From assembly GCA_036897485.1 (NCBI GenBank), contig JAYMTF010001228.1:1-25219 (forward strand): DNA of 25,219 nt, in the 5' to 3' direction. Below the pieces are notes generated by a model. The model was not told where the DNA came from. It made no database searches and saw only the letters and a list, made by a program, of their open reading frames with translations. Shown piece after piece: positions 1-8,404 of the stretch. Positions within the stretch are counted from its first letter, which is position 1; each line of letters opens with the position of its first letter. A program made the translations under genes and the position numbers. The stretch comes from Pelargonium nanum. Taxonomy: Eukaryota > Streptophyta > Magnoliopsida > Geraniales > Geraniaceae.

Positions 1-77
1 CCAAACACAAATTTCTGGAAAAATGGTCTATAGACATTCCAAGTAGAGCTCAAGTAGACTTACCAAACAAGGCCTAA
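1..77. mobile_element. Right end of a Harbinger/Tourist-like MITE, truncated by window edge
   Basis: Positions 61-74 read TACCAAACAAGGCC and are followed by TAA at 75-77. The reverse complement starts GGCCTTGTTTGGTA, a typical plant miniature-transposon terminus. It closely resembles the terminus GGGCTTGTTTGGTA that begins at 24963, which is also flanked by TAA. A TAA/TTA target duplication is characteristic of PIF/Harbinger elements. The other end lies outside the window, so the element cannot be confirmed as a matched pair. Confidence 0.45.
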
Positions 78-1900
78 GAAACTGGTTTATACATGACAGA
101 CATGGTTGATCAAAATGAGCTCGACCCGGTAACTCAAACCTACTCAGGATTAGATTGTATAAATCCGATCTAATTTAGACATTTTATTTGTCAGTTCAAT
201 TGGATCGGGTAAATCTGACCCAAACTAATTTTAAATTTTAATTATTTATTTACATTTTTTTTTTATAAAAAGACATTTTGAACATTTTTACTACTTTTCT
301 ATTGTACCAGTTTTTTCACTCAGTGATAATCGAGTTTCTGTCCAGCTAATTTTATCACTTGAATTTCACTTTTACATTAAAATAAATGATGCTTGAGAAT
401 TTAATTTTTCACTTTTAATATTGTTCAATTAATCTTGTTATGCTAAATTTAATATTTGATACGAATAAAATATGTTAGTGAAACACCACATGTGAGATTC
501 CGTCATCCTATTTAAAATATATTCAACTCAATAAATTATTTTATTGAAATAAATATTACTTAAATGAGATTCGAATTCCAAATTTTATACCCATTATAAC
601 AAATCTATCATGATTTTTATATCCAAATAGTTTCAGAAAAATGTTAATCTATAACTTATGAAATAGTTATGCTTGCAAATTTAGAATTTAAAACTAGAGG
701 GACCGGAGTTCCGTGACATGGATATGAATATGCAATAGTGTTGACAATCTACTTAACAAAAAATATAATTTTTGGTATAAAATAATTATGTTCAAGAGTA
801 TAACAATCTAACATGTATTGTATTATTGTATTTAAGTAAATTTTGATGTAAAACAGTTCATTTATAAAATTTAATGTGCAATTTTCTATAATTCGGCTAT
901 GTCATTATAAAAGTTTAATACAAATTCGGAGGTATGTAGTGTTAATTTAAAGATATTTTGAAAACTAAATTACAATTCTAGTCTATAGTGACCACCCACT
1001 CTCTTTCTAATTTTTATCACATCACATGCAGGTCCAAGTTCATATTGAACGTGAGAAAAAGTAACGGAGAAACTAACGAATTAGATTGCGTACATGAATC
1101 AATCTAGCTTCATTTTTTTCTACCCAAGCGATTTATAAGACGTATTTGTCGCATCATCATCATGTATTAGTCAAATATAATTAGTCTCAAACAAATACTA
1201 ATAAGTTTCACTTGTTTCAACACATTTTGTTCAAGTGAGAAAGAGTTGTGACAAAAATTAAAGAGGTTGATCGCTTAGCTCAATCGATTGAATCTCCGTT
1301 TTCTGTGTATGATAAGGATGAAGCCAATCCACACGCATGATTTCAGGGTATTGGTTATCTAAATGGTATTTAAAGCACATTTGTTGCTTCGTCATTGTGT
1401 ATTACAAAAAAGTCGCCGACAGACATTCAATAAGCTTTATTAGATGAGCATATTTACGATAAGTTTGAAAAGTTTGACTTTGAATATCGATTTTTTGTGT
1501 ACCATAGGAATGAAATTGATTCAATTTTTCGCACTTTCATATAATTCTTTATCCACACGATCTTGAAGGCGCATCTATTGCGCCAGAAATATAAAATCAA
1601 TAATAATATACTTTTATTTATTTATTTCAACAAACCCGCCCTATTTGATTGAGACATGCTTTAAGCTACAAATAGATAAAGATTTATACCCAAAAATATG
1701 ATTAATGCACCGCCCAATATTTTTTATCTCAACAGTCCCAAATTCATCACTCACTTCATAAAAAATTCAATTTAGCTTCACAATCACACCATGTATAGTA
1801 ATTAATTAATCTTCATATCCAGAAACACCTTTTATTTATTATTATTATTATTTTTTGAAGAAACCTTTTATTTATATATAAGAAAATGGATCTTAATTTC
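78..1900. other. AT-rich intergenic DNA, no gene seen
   Basis: No reading frame with recognisable homology, no RNA gene and no clear terminal repeats were found on either strand. The stretch is AT-rich with stop codons in all frames. Around 1262-1300 there is a weak resemblance to a tRNA A-box, discussed among the rejected items. Part of it, near the 3' side, may contain distal regulatory sequence for the downstream malate transporter gene. Confidence 0.6.
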
Positions 1901-1928
1901 ATTTAATTTATTTTTCAACAATTAAAAT

Positions 1929-1939
1929 TATATATATAT
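1929..1939 (+). promoter_or_regulatory. Putative TATA box of the ALMT gene
   Basis: An alternating TATATATATAT run lies about 650 bp upstream of the ALMT start codon, just before CT-rich, less AT-rich sequence typical of a plant 5' leader. If transcription began 25-35 bp downstream, the leader would be about 620 nt and would contain the duplicated block and the upstream ORFs listed separately. Other start sites nearer the ATG are possible, and alternating TA runs are common by chance in AT-rich plant DNA. Confidence 0.35.
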
Positions 1940-2137
1940 GAACAGTGATTTTCTGTTTATCAGAAAAAACGGATCTTGAACCAGATTCATCGATCTCTCT
2001 GCAACTACTCTTCTAATCTTATTCCCGACGACGTCGTTTCATCACTCAACCCATCCACCACCTTCTTCTACCTCCGATTTCTCGTCTCTGTTTTATTTTT
2101 TTAACCGTTGCAGTGCTTTTGCCTCTTCAGGCTCTCA

Positions 2138-2179
2138 ATGAACAACACGAGATTGAGATTGATCCGAGCTCGAATTTGA
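2138..2179 (+). other. Upstream ORF A in the putative ALMT leader (13 aa)
   Basis: ATG at 2138 opens a 13-codon frame, MNNTRLRLIRARI, ending at TGA 2177-2179. It shares its last residues (RLIRARI) with the two further upstream ORFs at 2454 and 2503, because all three come from the repeated segment. Whether it is transcribed depends on the unproven start site near 1965. Two other short upstream frames lie between it and the next copy, at 2202-2222 and 2227-2259. Confidence 0.4.
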
Positions 2180-2453
2180 ACATAATTTCCGTTTCTCGAT
2201 CATGGGTCGTTGCTTTTTCTAGGGAAATGGATCCGATTATATTTCCTTTCAACAAATAAACAGTGCTTTTCAGTTTCTGAGACGAACCAGATCTTAGATT
2301 CTCCAATCTTCTTCTCCGCGACGTCGTTTCATCACTAAACCAATCCACCACCTTCTTCTACCTCCGATTTCCTCTCCTCTGTGCTCTGTTTTTTTTAACC
2401 GTTGCTGCGTTTGTCTTTTTCTGGGTCTCAATTTACCCACAAAAAACAGCAAC

Positions 2454-2480
2454 ATGAGATTGATCCGAGCTCGAATTTGA
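2454..2480 (+). other. Upstream ORF B in the putative ALMT leader (8 aa)
   Basis: ATG at 2454 encodes MRLIRARI followed by TGA at 2478-2480, about 110 nt before the ALMT start codon. It is the copy-B counterpart of upstream ORF A. Because it is close to the main start, it is more likely to lie in the mature leader than ORF A. Confidence 0.45.
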
Positions 2481-2502
2481 CCAAAATTTCCGTTTCTCGA
2501 CG

Positions 2503-2529
2503 ATGAGATTGATCGGAGCTCGAATTTGA
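2503..2529 (+). other. Upstream ORF C in the putative ALMT leader (8 aa)
   Basis: ATG at 2503 encodes MRLIGARI followed by TGA at 2527-2529, only 63 nt before the ALMT start codon. It differs from ORF B by one residue (R to G). It is the third member of the repeated upstream-ORF set and the one most likely to be in any ALMT transcript. Confidence 0.45.
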
Positions 2530-2556
2530 GCAAAAATCTCCGATTCTCGCTTCTGT

Positions 2557-2575
2557 GTTGTTGTTGTTGTTGTTG
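2557..2575 (+). repeat. (TTG)n microsatellite
   Basis: About six uninterrupted TTG units sit 18-36 nt before the ALMT start codon. This is a simple repeat of a type common in plant leaders, and its length is likely to vary between individuals. Confidence 0.85.
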
Positions 2576-2592
2576 CTTAATCGCTGTTTCCG

Positions 2593-5500
2593 ATGGCGAG
2601 CCGTGTGGGGTCGATTCGCCACAGTTTCATGGAGAGAAGCAAAGAGAGGCTTCTCTACAAAAAAGGCTACTCCGATTTCGGAATCAACAGCTACGAAAAT
2701 CTGAGCGGCGTCGACAATGGCGTCAAGTGCCGATGCTTCCGAGTCGTCTCCGATTCGATCGTCAATTTCTGGCGCGGCCTCTACGACCTCTCCGTCCGGT
2801 TCTACGAGATGGGTCGCAAGGATCCGAGGAAGGTCATGTTCGCCACCAAGATGGGTCTGTCTCTGGCTTTCGTTTCTCTCGTCATTTTTTTCAAGGAACC
2901 GTTGCGGGTCGTGGGTCAGTACTCGGTCTGGGCGATTTTGACTGTCATTGTGGTCTTCGAGTTCAGCGTCGGAGCGACGCTCAACAAAGGGTTCAATCGC
3001 GCTCTGGGCACGTTCTCGGCCGGCGCGCTCGCTCTCGGGATCGCGCAGCTGTCGATTTTGGCTGGCAAATACGCTGAGGTTGTGATTGTGATCAGTATCT
3101 TTATTGCAGGTTTGGTACTTTAAAGCTTCTTTTTTAATTTATATTTATTGGTTTAGACTTGTGAATTTCACTAAGAACCTCAAAATTTTCCTCATTTTTG
3201 CCTAAAAATTAACAATAACTAAATATTTTTAGACTTAAAATTGTCAACATTTGAGGTTTTGGACACTATTGATGAAATCGAATAGATTTTATAATAGTTC
3301 GAGGATCAAACTTGATATTAGTGTAGAGTTAGGTTTCGTTTACGAGATTAACATATTTTTTATTTGTCATTGTCAATTTTGATTCAGTTTTGTTGTTTAT
3401 TGTCTTCTGGTTTTGTATTATCTGCTGCCAACTGATACAGTTTTGACTGTTTGGTGTATGTTCTGGTTGTTAGGATTTCTTGCGAGTTATATTAAATTGT
3501 ACCCAACAATGAAACCATATGAGTATGGTTTTCGGGTCTTCTTGTTGACATATTGCATCGTGTTAGTTTCTGGGAACACGAAATTTGTGCAAACAGCTTT
3601 TTATCGGTTCTGGCTCATTGCAATTGGTGCTGGGATTTGCTTGATTATGAATATATTTGTGTACCCAATTTGGTCCGGTGAGGATCTGCACAAATCGGTT
3701 GTGAAAAACTTCAAAGGTGTTGCTGATTCCTTGGAAGGTAAGGTTGGTTATAAACTTTGTGATTGTTACTAGTCGTGCCTCTATAAACTAGGGCGAATTG
3801 CAAATAAATACCATACACTTGTATCTATTTGAAGATAGTTCCCGTTAATTTTTTATGTGACTGTGTACTTTCAATTTTTCATTTCGATAGTGTGAAACTG
3901 ATGGTGATCATAGGTGTAAAATGATTATTGTGGAGAAAAATGATAGATCATGTGTATACTTGGCCGTACTGGTTGCGGGCCTAAAACGGAGGCTAAAAAG
4001 CTCACGTTTTCTTATTTAGCAATTTTTATCGACCATATCTTGTCCGTGTCGGGACACTTTAGGACTGACGAAAAAGTAGTCTGATAAGAACATGGACATA
4101 TGTTGACCCTGCTCGTTTAGGCATGCATCCCGCATTGCCAGGTCAGTTTCATACAGATGATAAACAAAAATATCAGTTAAATCTAACTGACAGTAGAGCT
4201 ACCAAATTGGGTTTAGGGTCAAATTTGGCGGGTTCATGTTGAAAAGGTCTAACCCGACCCACATCAGGTGTGGGTCAGGTCGACTTGCGAATGTTATGTA
4301 TATAGTGCATGGGTTGGCCCTATCCAGCGCACAATCTTCATGCGCCAAACCCGATCCCAAAACTAATATGGTCCATCTTATGCGACTGGGACCTACAAAA
4401 TTGCGGGTTAGATTTCTGGTGTTTGCGGGTTTGGCTCCAAATTGTCAGTTAATGAAAAATTTAAGTATAAGAAGTTAGTTGTCGAGACAAAAATATAGGG
4501 ATATGTCTGCAAATGAGACTTAGTATAAGGTAATTATCAGTAAGTTGTCCTATAAACTATTAAGTTCCTGCATTTGACACATTTCTTTGAATTGTGTAGG
4601 ATGCGTTAATGGGTACTTGCAATGTGTTGAGTATACTCGGATTCCTTCAAAGATTCTTCATTACCAAGCTTCGGATGATCCCGTGTATAGCGGGTACAGA
4701 TCGGCTGTTCAATCTTCTAGCGAAGAGGACACTCTGGTATGCAATAACAAATAGTTCTCGTAGTCATCAGAATCCACAACAAGAGAAATGGAACTTTTGA
4801 TCTTTAATGTCGTTTTTGCCTTTTGCAGCTCGGGTTTGCAATATGGGAGCCGCCTCACGGCCCTTATAGATCGTTCAGTTATCCGTGGAAGAATTATATC
4901 AAAGTGAGTGGCGCATTGAGGCATTGTGCGTTCATGGTCATGGCAATGCACGGATGTATCCTTTCGGAAATACAGGTAAACAAAATGTTTCCATTTATGC
5001 AGAATCGTGTTTTAAACTTCAGAAGTTTACTGTTTTACATATGAAAATTAGTATTCTGAGATTTTATTTGAGTTGCTTGTTATGATCCGCGATCCTTTTT
5101 ATTGTTAACAAGCCATAGTGCTAATGAATCTTTAGGGTCGTCGACAAATGAAAATTTACGTGTGATTGGCTATTAGAACTTTATTGCTCTGAGTCGATTT
5201 GTGTGGTTTTGAAATCATATGTTCGTTTCCTAGTGATCGATACAATAGTAAACGACTTGAAGTCTGAAAATTTACCCTTTGACTATATCCGATCTTTGAA
5301 GTCGAAGATTGCGAATCTATATATTGCTTCCGAAAACGAAAAAAGCAAGGAGTGTGAGTGAAACAAGAAAAGAAACTGTCAAACTGATATGAAAAACGAG
5401 CATATTTTTGGTAGTTCGTTGCACAAACCCTTCATAAAATTTGTGATTGCCATTTGCCAAGTTAATAACAACTTTCCGACTTTAGAATCGAGTGATGCCT

Positions 5501-6781
5501 ATCAACCAGAATTTTATTTTACTTCTTGGTATTAGGGAAATGAGATTTGAAATCGTGCCCAAGAGCTTCCAACCAGAATGTTAAGAAACTTGAAACCGAT
5601 ATTCTTGTCCCATCTTTTTGGTTATTGAATGATCTTTTGAGTATGTAGGTACTAGGTAGCGTTTTGATATTAAAAAAATTGAAACGGGAATGAGAATCCA
5701 TTTTTAACTCATTCTGATGGTCAAAAAGTCTTAATCCAAACACGAAGCTAAACAAAAAATTCAATCCAAATGCAAACCCGATGCATTGATAGTTGAGAAT
5801 AACTTAGTATTTTTTCCTAATTTGTATATCTGTGTTTTTTTCACTCGGTTTCATGTAATTTTCATCCAAATAGTCTATATATTGAATGTTTTTTATGATG
5901 CATTGATAGTTGAATGGTTTTTTTTTTTAAGTATATGCGTAGCGTTTGGATGGGAAAAAAATCGGCAATGAGCTCTAAGAATGAAATGACCAAAAAGATA
6001 TAATCCGAACACGAAGAACGAGAATATCGTTCTTGATTTTCGTTTCCGAACAATATTTTTCCCATCCAAACGCTGCCTTAACGCACTGTTACTCGAGTAA
6101 AACCTTGTAATTTTTCCTTATTTGTCCTAACAGGCACCGCCAGAGAAAAGAAAGGTGTTTGCTAGTGAGCTCCAAAAGGTTTGCGTTGCGGGAGCTAAAG
6201 TGCTGCGCGAGATAGGAAGCAAAGTGGCGAAAATGGAAAAACTATCCGCTCAAGACATTCTTGTCGACGTCCACGAGGCAGCAGAGGCGTTGCAAGTCAA
6301 GATCGATCAGAAGTCGTACATTTTAGTCAATTCGGAGAGCTGGAAAAGTGGCAAACGAGCTGAAGATCCCGAGAGCATCAACGATCACAAACATATCGAA
6401 AACAAACAAGCAGTGATCAACAGCCTGAGCGAGTGGGGAGATGCGAACCACCCGCACATGGGCAACTCTGGTCCTTCCCCGCCAGAGTGGATGGCGTCTA
6501 CAGATAGCATGTTCCGCGGCGGGAAACATCCCTCGTGGCCCTCGTTCACCGGAGATCTGGTGGAGGAATCAAAAACATATGAAAGTGCCAGCGCCTTGTC
6601 GTTGGCTACATTTGCTTCGCTTCTCATTGAGTTCGTCGCTAGGCTGCAAAACATTGTGGATGCGTTCGAGGAGCTCAGCGAGGTAGCGAAGTTTAAGGAA
6701 GCTGTAGAAGAACAGGTTGTTCCAAATGAAAATGTTGGGTTTTGGACAAGATTTAGTAGGTGCTTTCAGGTCAAGAATTGA
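2593..6781 (+). CDS. ALMT: Aluminium-activated malate transporter, ALMT4/ALMT9-like (vacuolar clade)
   Basis: Five coding exons: 2593-3109, 3474-3737, 4600-4736, 4829-4975 and 6134-6781. All introns are GT-AG, and the spliced frame is open for 570 aa. Residues 1-75 form a cytosolic N-terminus. About six hydrophobic segments follow between 82 and 238, containing the family signatures [20 protein letters not shown] (110-129), GFNRALGT (133-140) and [13 protein letters not shown] (188-200). The cytosolic half has the WEP motif (W312-E313-P314, in FAIWEPPHG) and a helical C-terminus with [17 protein letters not shown] (506-522). Known family role: anion channels for malate and chloride. Members of this clade (Arabidopsis ALMT4 and ALMT9) sit in the vacuolar membrane and act in guard cells; location here is inferred from similarity. 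The start is chosen because [20 protein letters not shown] resembles family N-termini. AtALMT9 (598 aa, from memory) is longer, mainly in the variable segment near residues 430-490. Intron 4 holds two MITEs. Confidence 0.93.
4252..4280. repeat. Short inverted repeat in ALMT intron 2
   Basis: ACCCGACCCACA (4252-4263) and TGTGGGTCAGGT (4269-4280) are complementary at 11 of 12 positions around a 5-nt loop. It lies in a locally GC-richer stretch (about 4200-4470) within the 862-bp intron 2 (3738-4599). That stretch differs in base composition from the rest of the intron and may be a transposon remnant, although no clear ends were found. Confidence 0.5.
5655..5778. mobile_element. Degenerate GGTAGCGTTT-family MITE in ALMT intron 4
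   Basis: The left end reads GGTAGCGTTTTGATATT. The interior shares GGGAATGAGAAT, AACTCATTCT and GGTCAAAAAGTCTTAATCC-type segments with the elements at 5938-6077 and 12360-12516. The right end near 5765-5778 (TCCAAATGCAAACC) is a decayed form of the inverted terminus. It is older or more eroded than its two relatives, so its borders are approximate. Confidence 0.55.
5938..6077. mobile_element. GGTAGCGTTTGG-family MITE in ALMT intron 4
   Basis: AGCGTTTGGATGGGAAAAA (from 5941) and its inverted partner TTTTTCCCATCCAAACGCT (ending at 6074) form 19-bp terminal inverted repeats around about 100 bp of interior. The right end is followed by TTA (6078-6080), consistent with a Harbinger-type target, but the left flank does not show a matching TTA. 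The interior (GACCAAAAAGATATAATCCG and ACACGAAGAACGAGAAT) matches the eroded copy just upstream. It ends only about 55 bp before the exon 5 acceptor. Confidence 0.75.
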
Positions 6782-6968
6782 TGGTTTTGGAAGCATATTA
6801 TTTGAAAATATGGTAAGTAAAATTTTGGTAACTTGAAATCTGCTTTGCATAGTTGAAGAAATGGTGAAAGGTTCTGATCTTTCTTGAATTTTTTTTTGTT
6901 GGGGTATATTTTGGGAGGGCAATATTGAAATTTCATTTTTGAGCATATGTAAAATGTCTATATGTCAA

Positions 6969-6974
6969 AATAAA
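6969..6974 (+). terminator. Candidate polyadenylation signal of ALMT
   Basis: A canonical AATAAA lies about 190 nt after the ALMT stop codon, in AT-rich sequence. Plant poly(A) signals are loose, so this is only the best-matching candidate. No other AATAAA was noticed between the stop codon and this site. Confidence 0.45.
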
Positions 6975-6984
6975 ACTTCACATT

Positions 6985-7470
6985 AATTGAATGAGAATTT
7001 GATTTTGGAGAAGAGAAGGTTCAGAGGAAGCAATCTTTTATCTTTGTGCAGGTTTGAATATGGATCAAAATTGTTGATAATTTTGTGAATCATGTGTTGT
7101 TGTTGGTGTGTGTTTTTAATTATAGCAAGTTAATTTTCAAGCAAAACTGTGAACAAACAATTGATTATCAAGCATCGCTCCCTAAATGAGGAGAATACTG
7201 AATTCGTGGGCCGACTTTACTTGACCCTCACAAGACTAATTTATTATTGGATTATTTGCTAACCAACGAACACATAAATATTATGAGATTATCATATACA
7301 AAAATAAGTAACCATGATTTTTGATGTCTTGATTGATAATGTTAAAACCATTCATCAAAGACCCATCCGCATCACAAACATGTAATTCATCACCTACAAG
7401 GCTACAACAAGAGAAGTGTAATATATGTGCTAAATCGATTTGAAATAAAATAAAATAAAATTTTAAGAAC
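6985..7470. other. Spacer between ALMT and PP2A-A copy 1
   Basis: About 490 bp of AT-rich DNA separate the likely ALMT 3' end from the promoter elements of the next gene. No gene, repeat pair or RNA was recognised. The two genes point the same way, so this short spacer must hold both the ALMT terminator region and the distal part of the next promoter. Confidence 0.6.
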
Positions 7471-7478
7471 ATTCTAGA

Positions 7479-7528
7479 TGGGCCAAAGGCCCAATTAGTT
7501 ACAGACTGATAGGCCCAAAAGAGGCCCA
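7479..7528 (+). promoter_or_regulatory. Cluster of four TGGGCC/GGCCCA (site II-type) motifs in the PP2A-A copy 1 promoter
   Basis: TGGGCC at 7479-7484 and GGCCCA at 7488-7493, 7512-7517 and 7523-7528 occur within 50 bp, about 40-90 bp before the CT-rich putative transcription start region. TGGGCY (site II) elements are known in plant promoters of growth-related and housekeeping genes, where TCP factors bind them. No TATA box was noticed nearby, which suits a broadly expressed gene. The corresponding region of copy 2 lacks these motifs. Confidence 0.65.
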
Positions 7529-7559
7529 CAAGTTCATTTCGAGCCCTGTCGTCCGTACA

Positions 7560-7637
7560 GACAAATAGACCAGAGTCTCTCTCAGGTCTCTCTCTCTGTC
7601 CGTAGCAGAAGAAACCGGCGGGAAGGGCTTGAGGTCG
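7560..7637 (+). other. Non-coding leader exon of PP2A-A copy 1 (5' border approximate)
   Basis: A CT-rich start region (7575-7600) leads to GAAACCGGCGGGAAGGGCTT and ends at a strong donor, GAGGTCG|GTGAGT, at 7637/7638. The matching acceptor is TCTAGCAG at 8400, four bases before the start codon. The same structure (CCGGCGGGAAAGGC then GTGAGT) occurs at 15650-15680 upstream of copy 2, which supports a real spliced leader. The leader intron is 763 bp (7638-8400). Confidence 0.7.
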
Positions 7638-8404
7638 GTGAGTCACATCTCAGTTTCTTCTTCTTCAAGGTCTCAGTTTTGTTGATTTTTTGTATTTTTT
7701 TATGAGCTAAGCTAGCAGTTTCTTGATCGAGCTAACTTTTAACTTTGCATCATTTTTATGCTGTTTGTTTCCCGAGAAAACCGAGGTAAGCTCGAGTTAC
7801 TGAATCTCTAGATCCTTTGTCTTCACCTCACAAGGACGCGTTAGATTTTGCTTAATTGTTTCTCAAACGAGCGAGATTGCTGAATTCGGCGCCAGTTGAG
7901 TGAAGATTTTTGTTATCATTTGCCGCTAATGAGTACTCTTGTTTTCAATTTTCAAACACACTGTTTAATTTCATTGGTTTTCGCGGCAACCAAACGGAGC
8001 ATGATCGCTTTAGCTATGGATTCTGGAATGCGAACCGTTTTTTAATATAAATTTAGTAAAGATATTTCAGCATCTGGATTCAGTTTCTAGGGTTTGTTAT
8101 AGATCTCAAGGTATAGCTTTGATCCGTTCATCTGTTGCTCTCCTTGTGATGGATGGGAATTTTGAAGAAAAAACTTGGAATGTGTTGATTGTTATCACTA
8201 CTAGTACATTAATCATAGATGACAGTTTAAACATTTAAATTTTAATAAATATATTTTTTTATTTTTTATATTGCAGTTTCCATTTTGGAAATTATAATAA
8301 TGAAATGGTTCTTTGATGTACATTATTATTTAGTTATTTTGGAAGATATATTTTCTTCATGATTTATGTGCTACAATGGTTTATGGATTTTGTCTAGCAG
8401 TAAA

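Larger units (their letters stand above)
1940..2500 (+). repeat. Degenerate direct duplication in the ALMT promoter/leader (copy A 1940-2199, copy B 2258-2500)
   Basis: Two blocks of about 250 bp share long matches in the same order. These include GAACCAGAT (1978 and 2284), CGACGTCGTTTCATCACT (2029 and 2319), TCCACCACCTTCTTCTACCT (from 2053 and 2343), TTAACCGTTGC (2101 and 2395) and GATCCGAGCTCGAATTTGA (2161 and 2462). The offset drifts from about 290 to 306 bp because of small indels. Each copy carries one CGACGTCG palindrome, an ACGT-core sequence of the kind bound by bZIP factors, so the duplication doubles that candidate site. Confidence 0.9.
2451..2549 (+). repeat. 49-bp tandem repeat in the ALMT leader
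   Basis: The end of the larger duplicated block is repeated immediately: ATGAGATTGATC begins at 2454 and again at 2503, and both copies continue with G[AG]GCTCGAATTTGA, a related AAAA-T-TCCG segment and TTCTCG. The unit period is 49 bp with a few substitutions. Together with copy A this makes three occurrences of the GAGCTCGAATTTGA-type segment upstream of the start codon. Confidence 0.9.

Noticed and set aside
1262..1320. Possible tRNA-derived SINE start (CGCTTAGCTCAATCGATTG resembling an A-box)
   Set aside because: No convincing B-box was found at the expected spacing, and neither a poly(A)/(T) tail nor target duplication was seen. The match is too weak to call.
2127..2533. Two antisense open frames of 74 and 79 codons upstream of ALMT with similar sequence
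   Set aside because: They resemble each other only because both read the duplicated leader block in reverse. They show no family resemblance, are low-complexity and have no supporting gene structure.
2526..3077. A 183-codon frame overlapping ALMT exon 1 in another frame
   Set aside because: It begins at a non-ATG codon and consists of arginine-rich and cysteine-run sequence typical of an out-of-frame reading of a GC-rich exon. The ALMT frame has clear homology.
6385..6946. Antisense frames of 89 and 125 codons over the last ALMT exon
   Set aside because: They are complementary shadows of a conserved coding exon, with no recognisable protein family.
7575..7602. CT-rich run considered as a microsatellite or mobile-element signal
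   Set aside because: It is short, and a similar pyrimidine patch occurs at the same place before copy 2. It is better explained as the pyrimidine patch common near plant transcription starts.
8366..8404. An in-frame upstream ATG 13 codons before the chosen PP2A-A copy 1 start
   Set aside because: It lies in the leader intron before the acceptor at 8400, and copy 2 has no equivalent residues. MSMADEP matches known plant PP2A-A N-termini.
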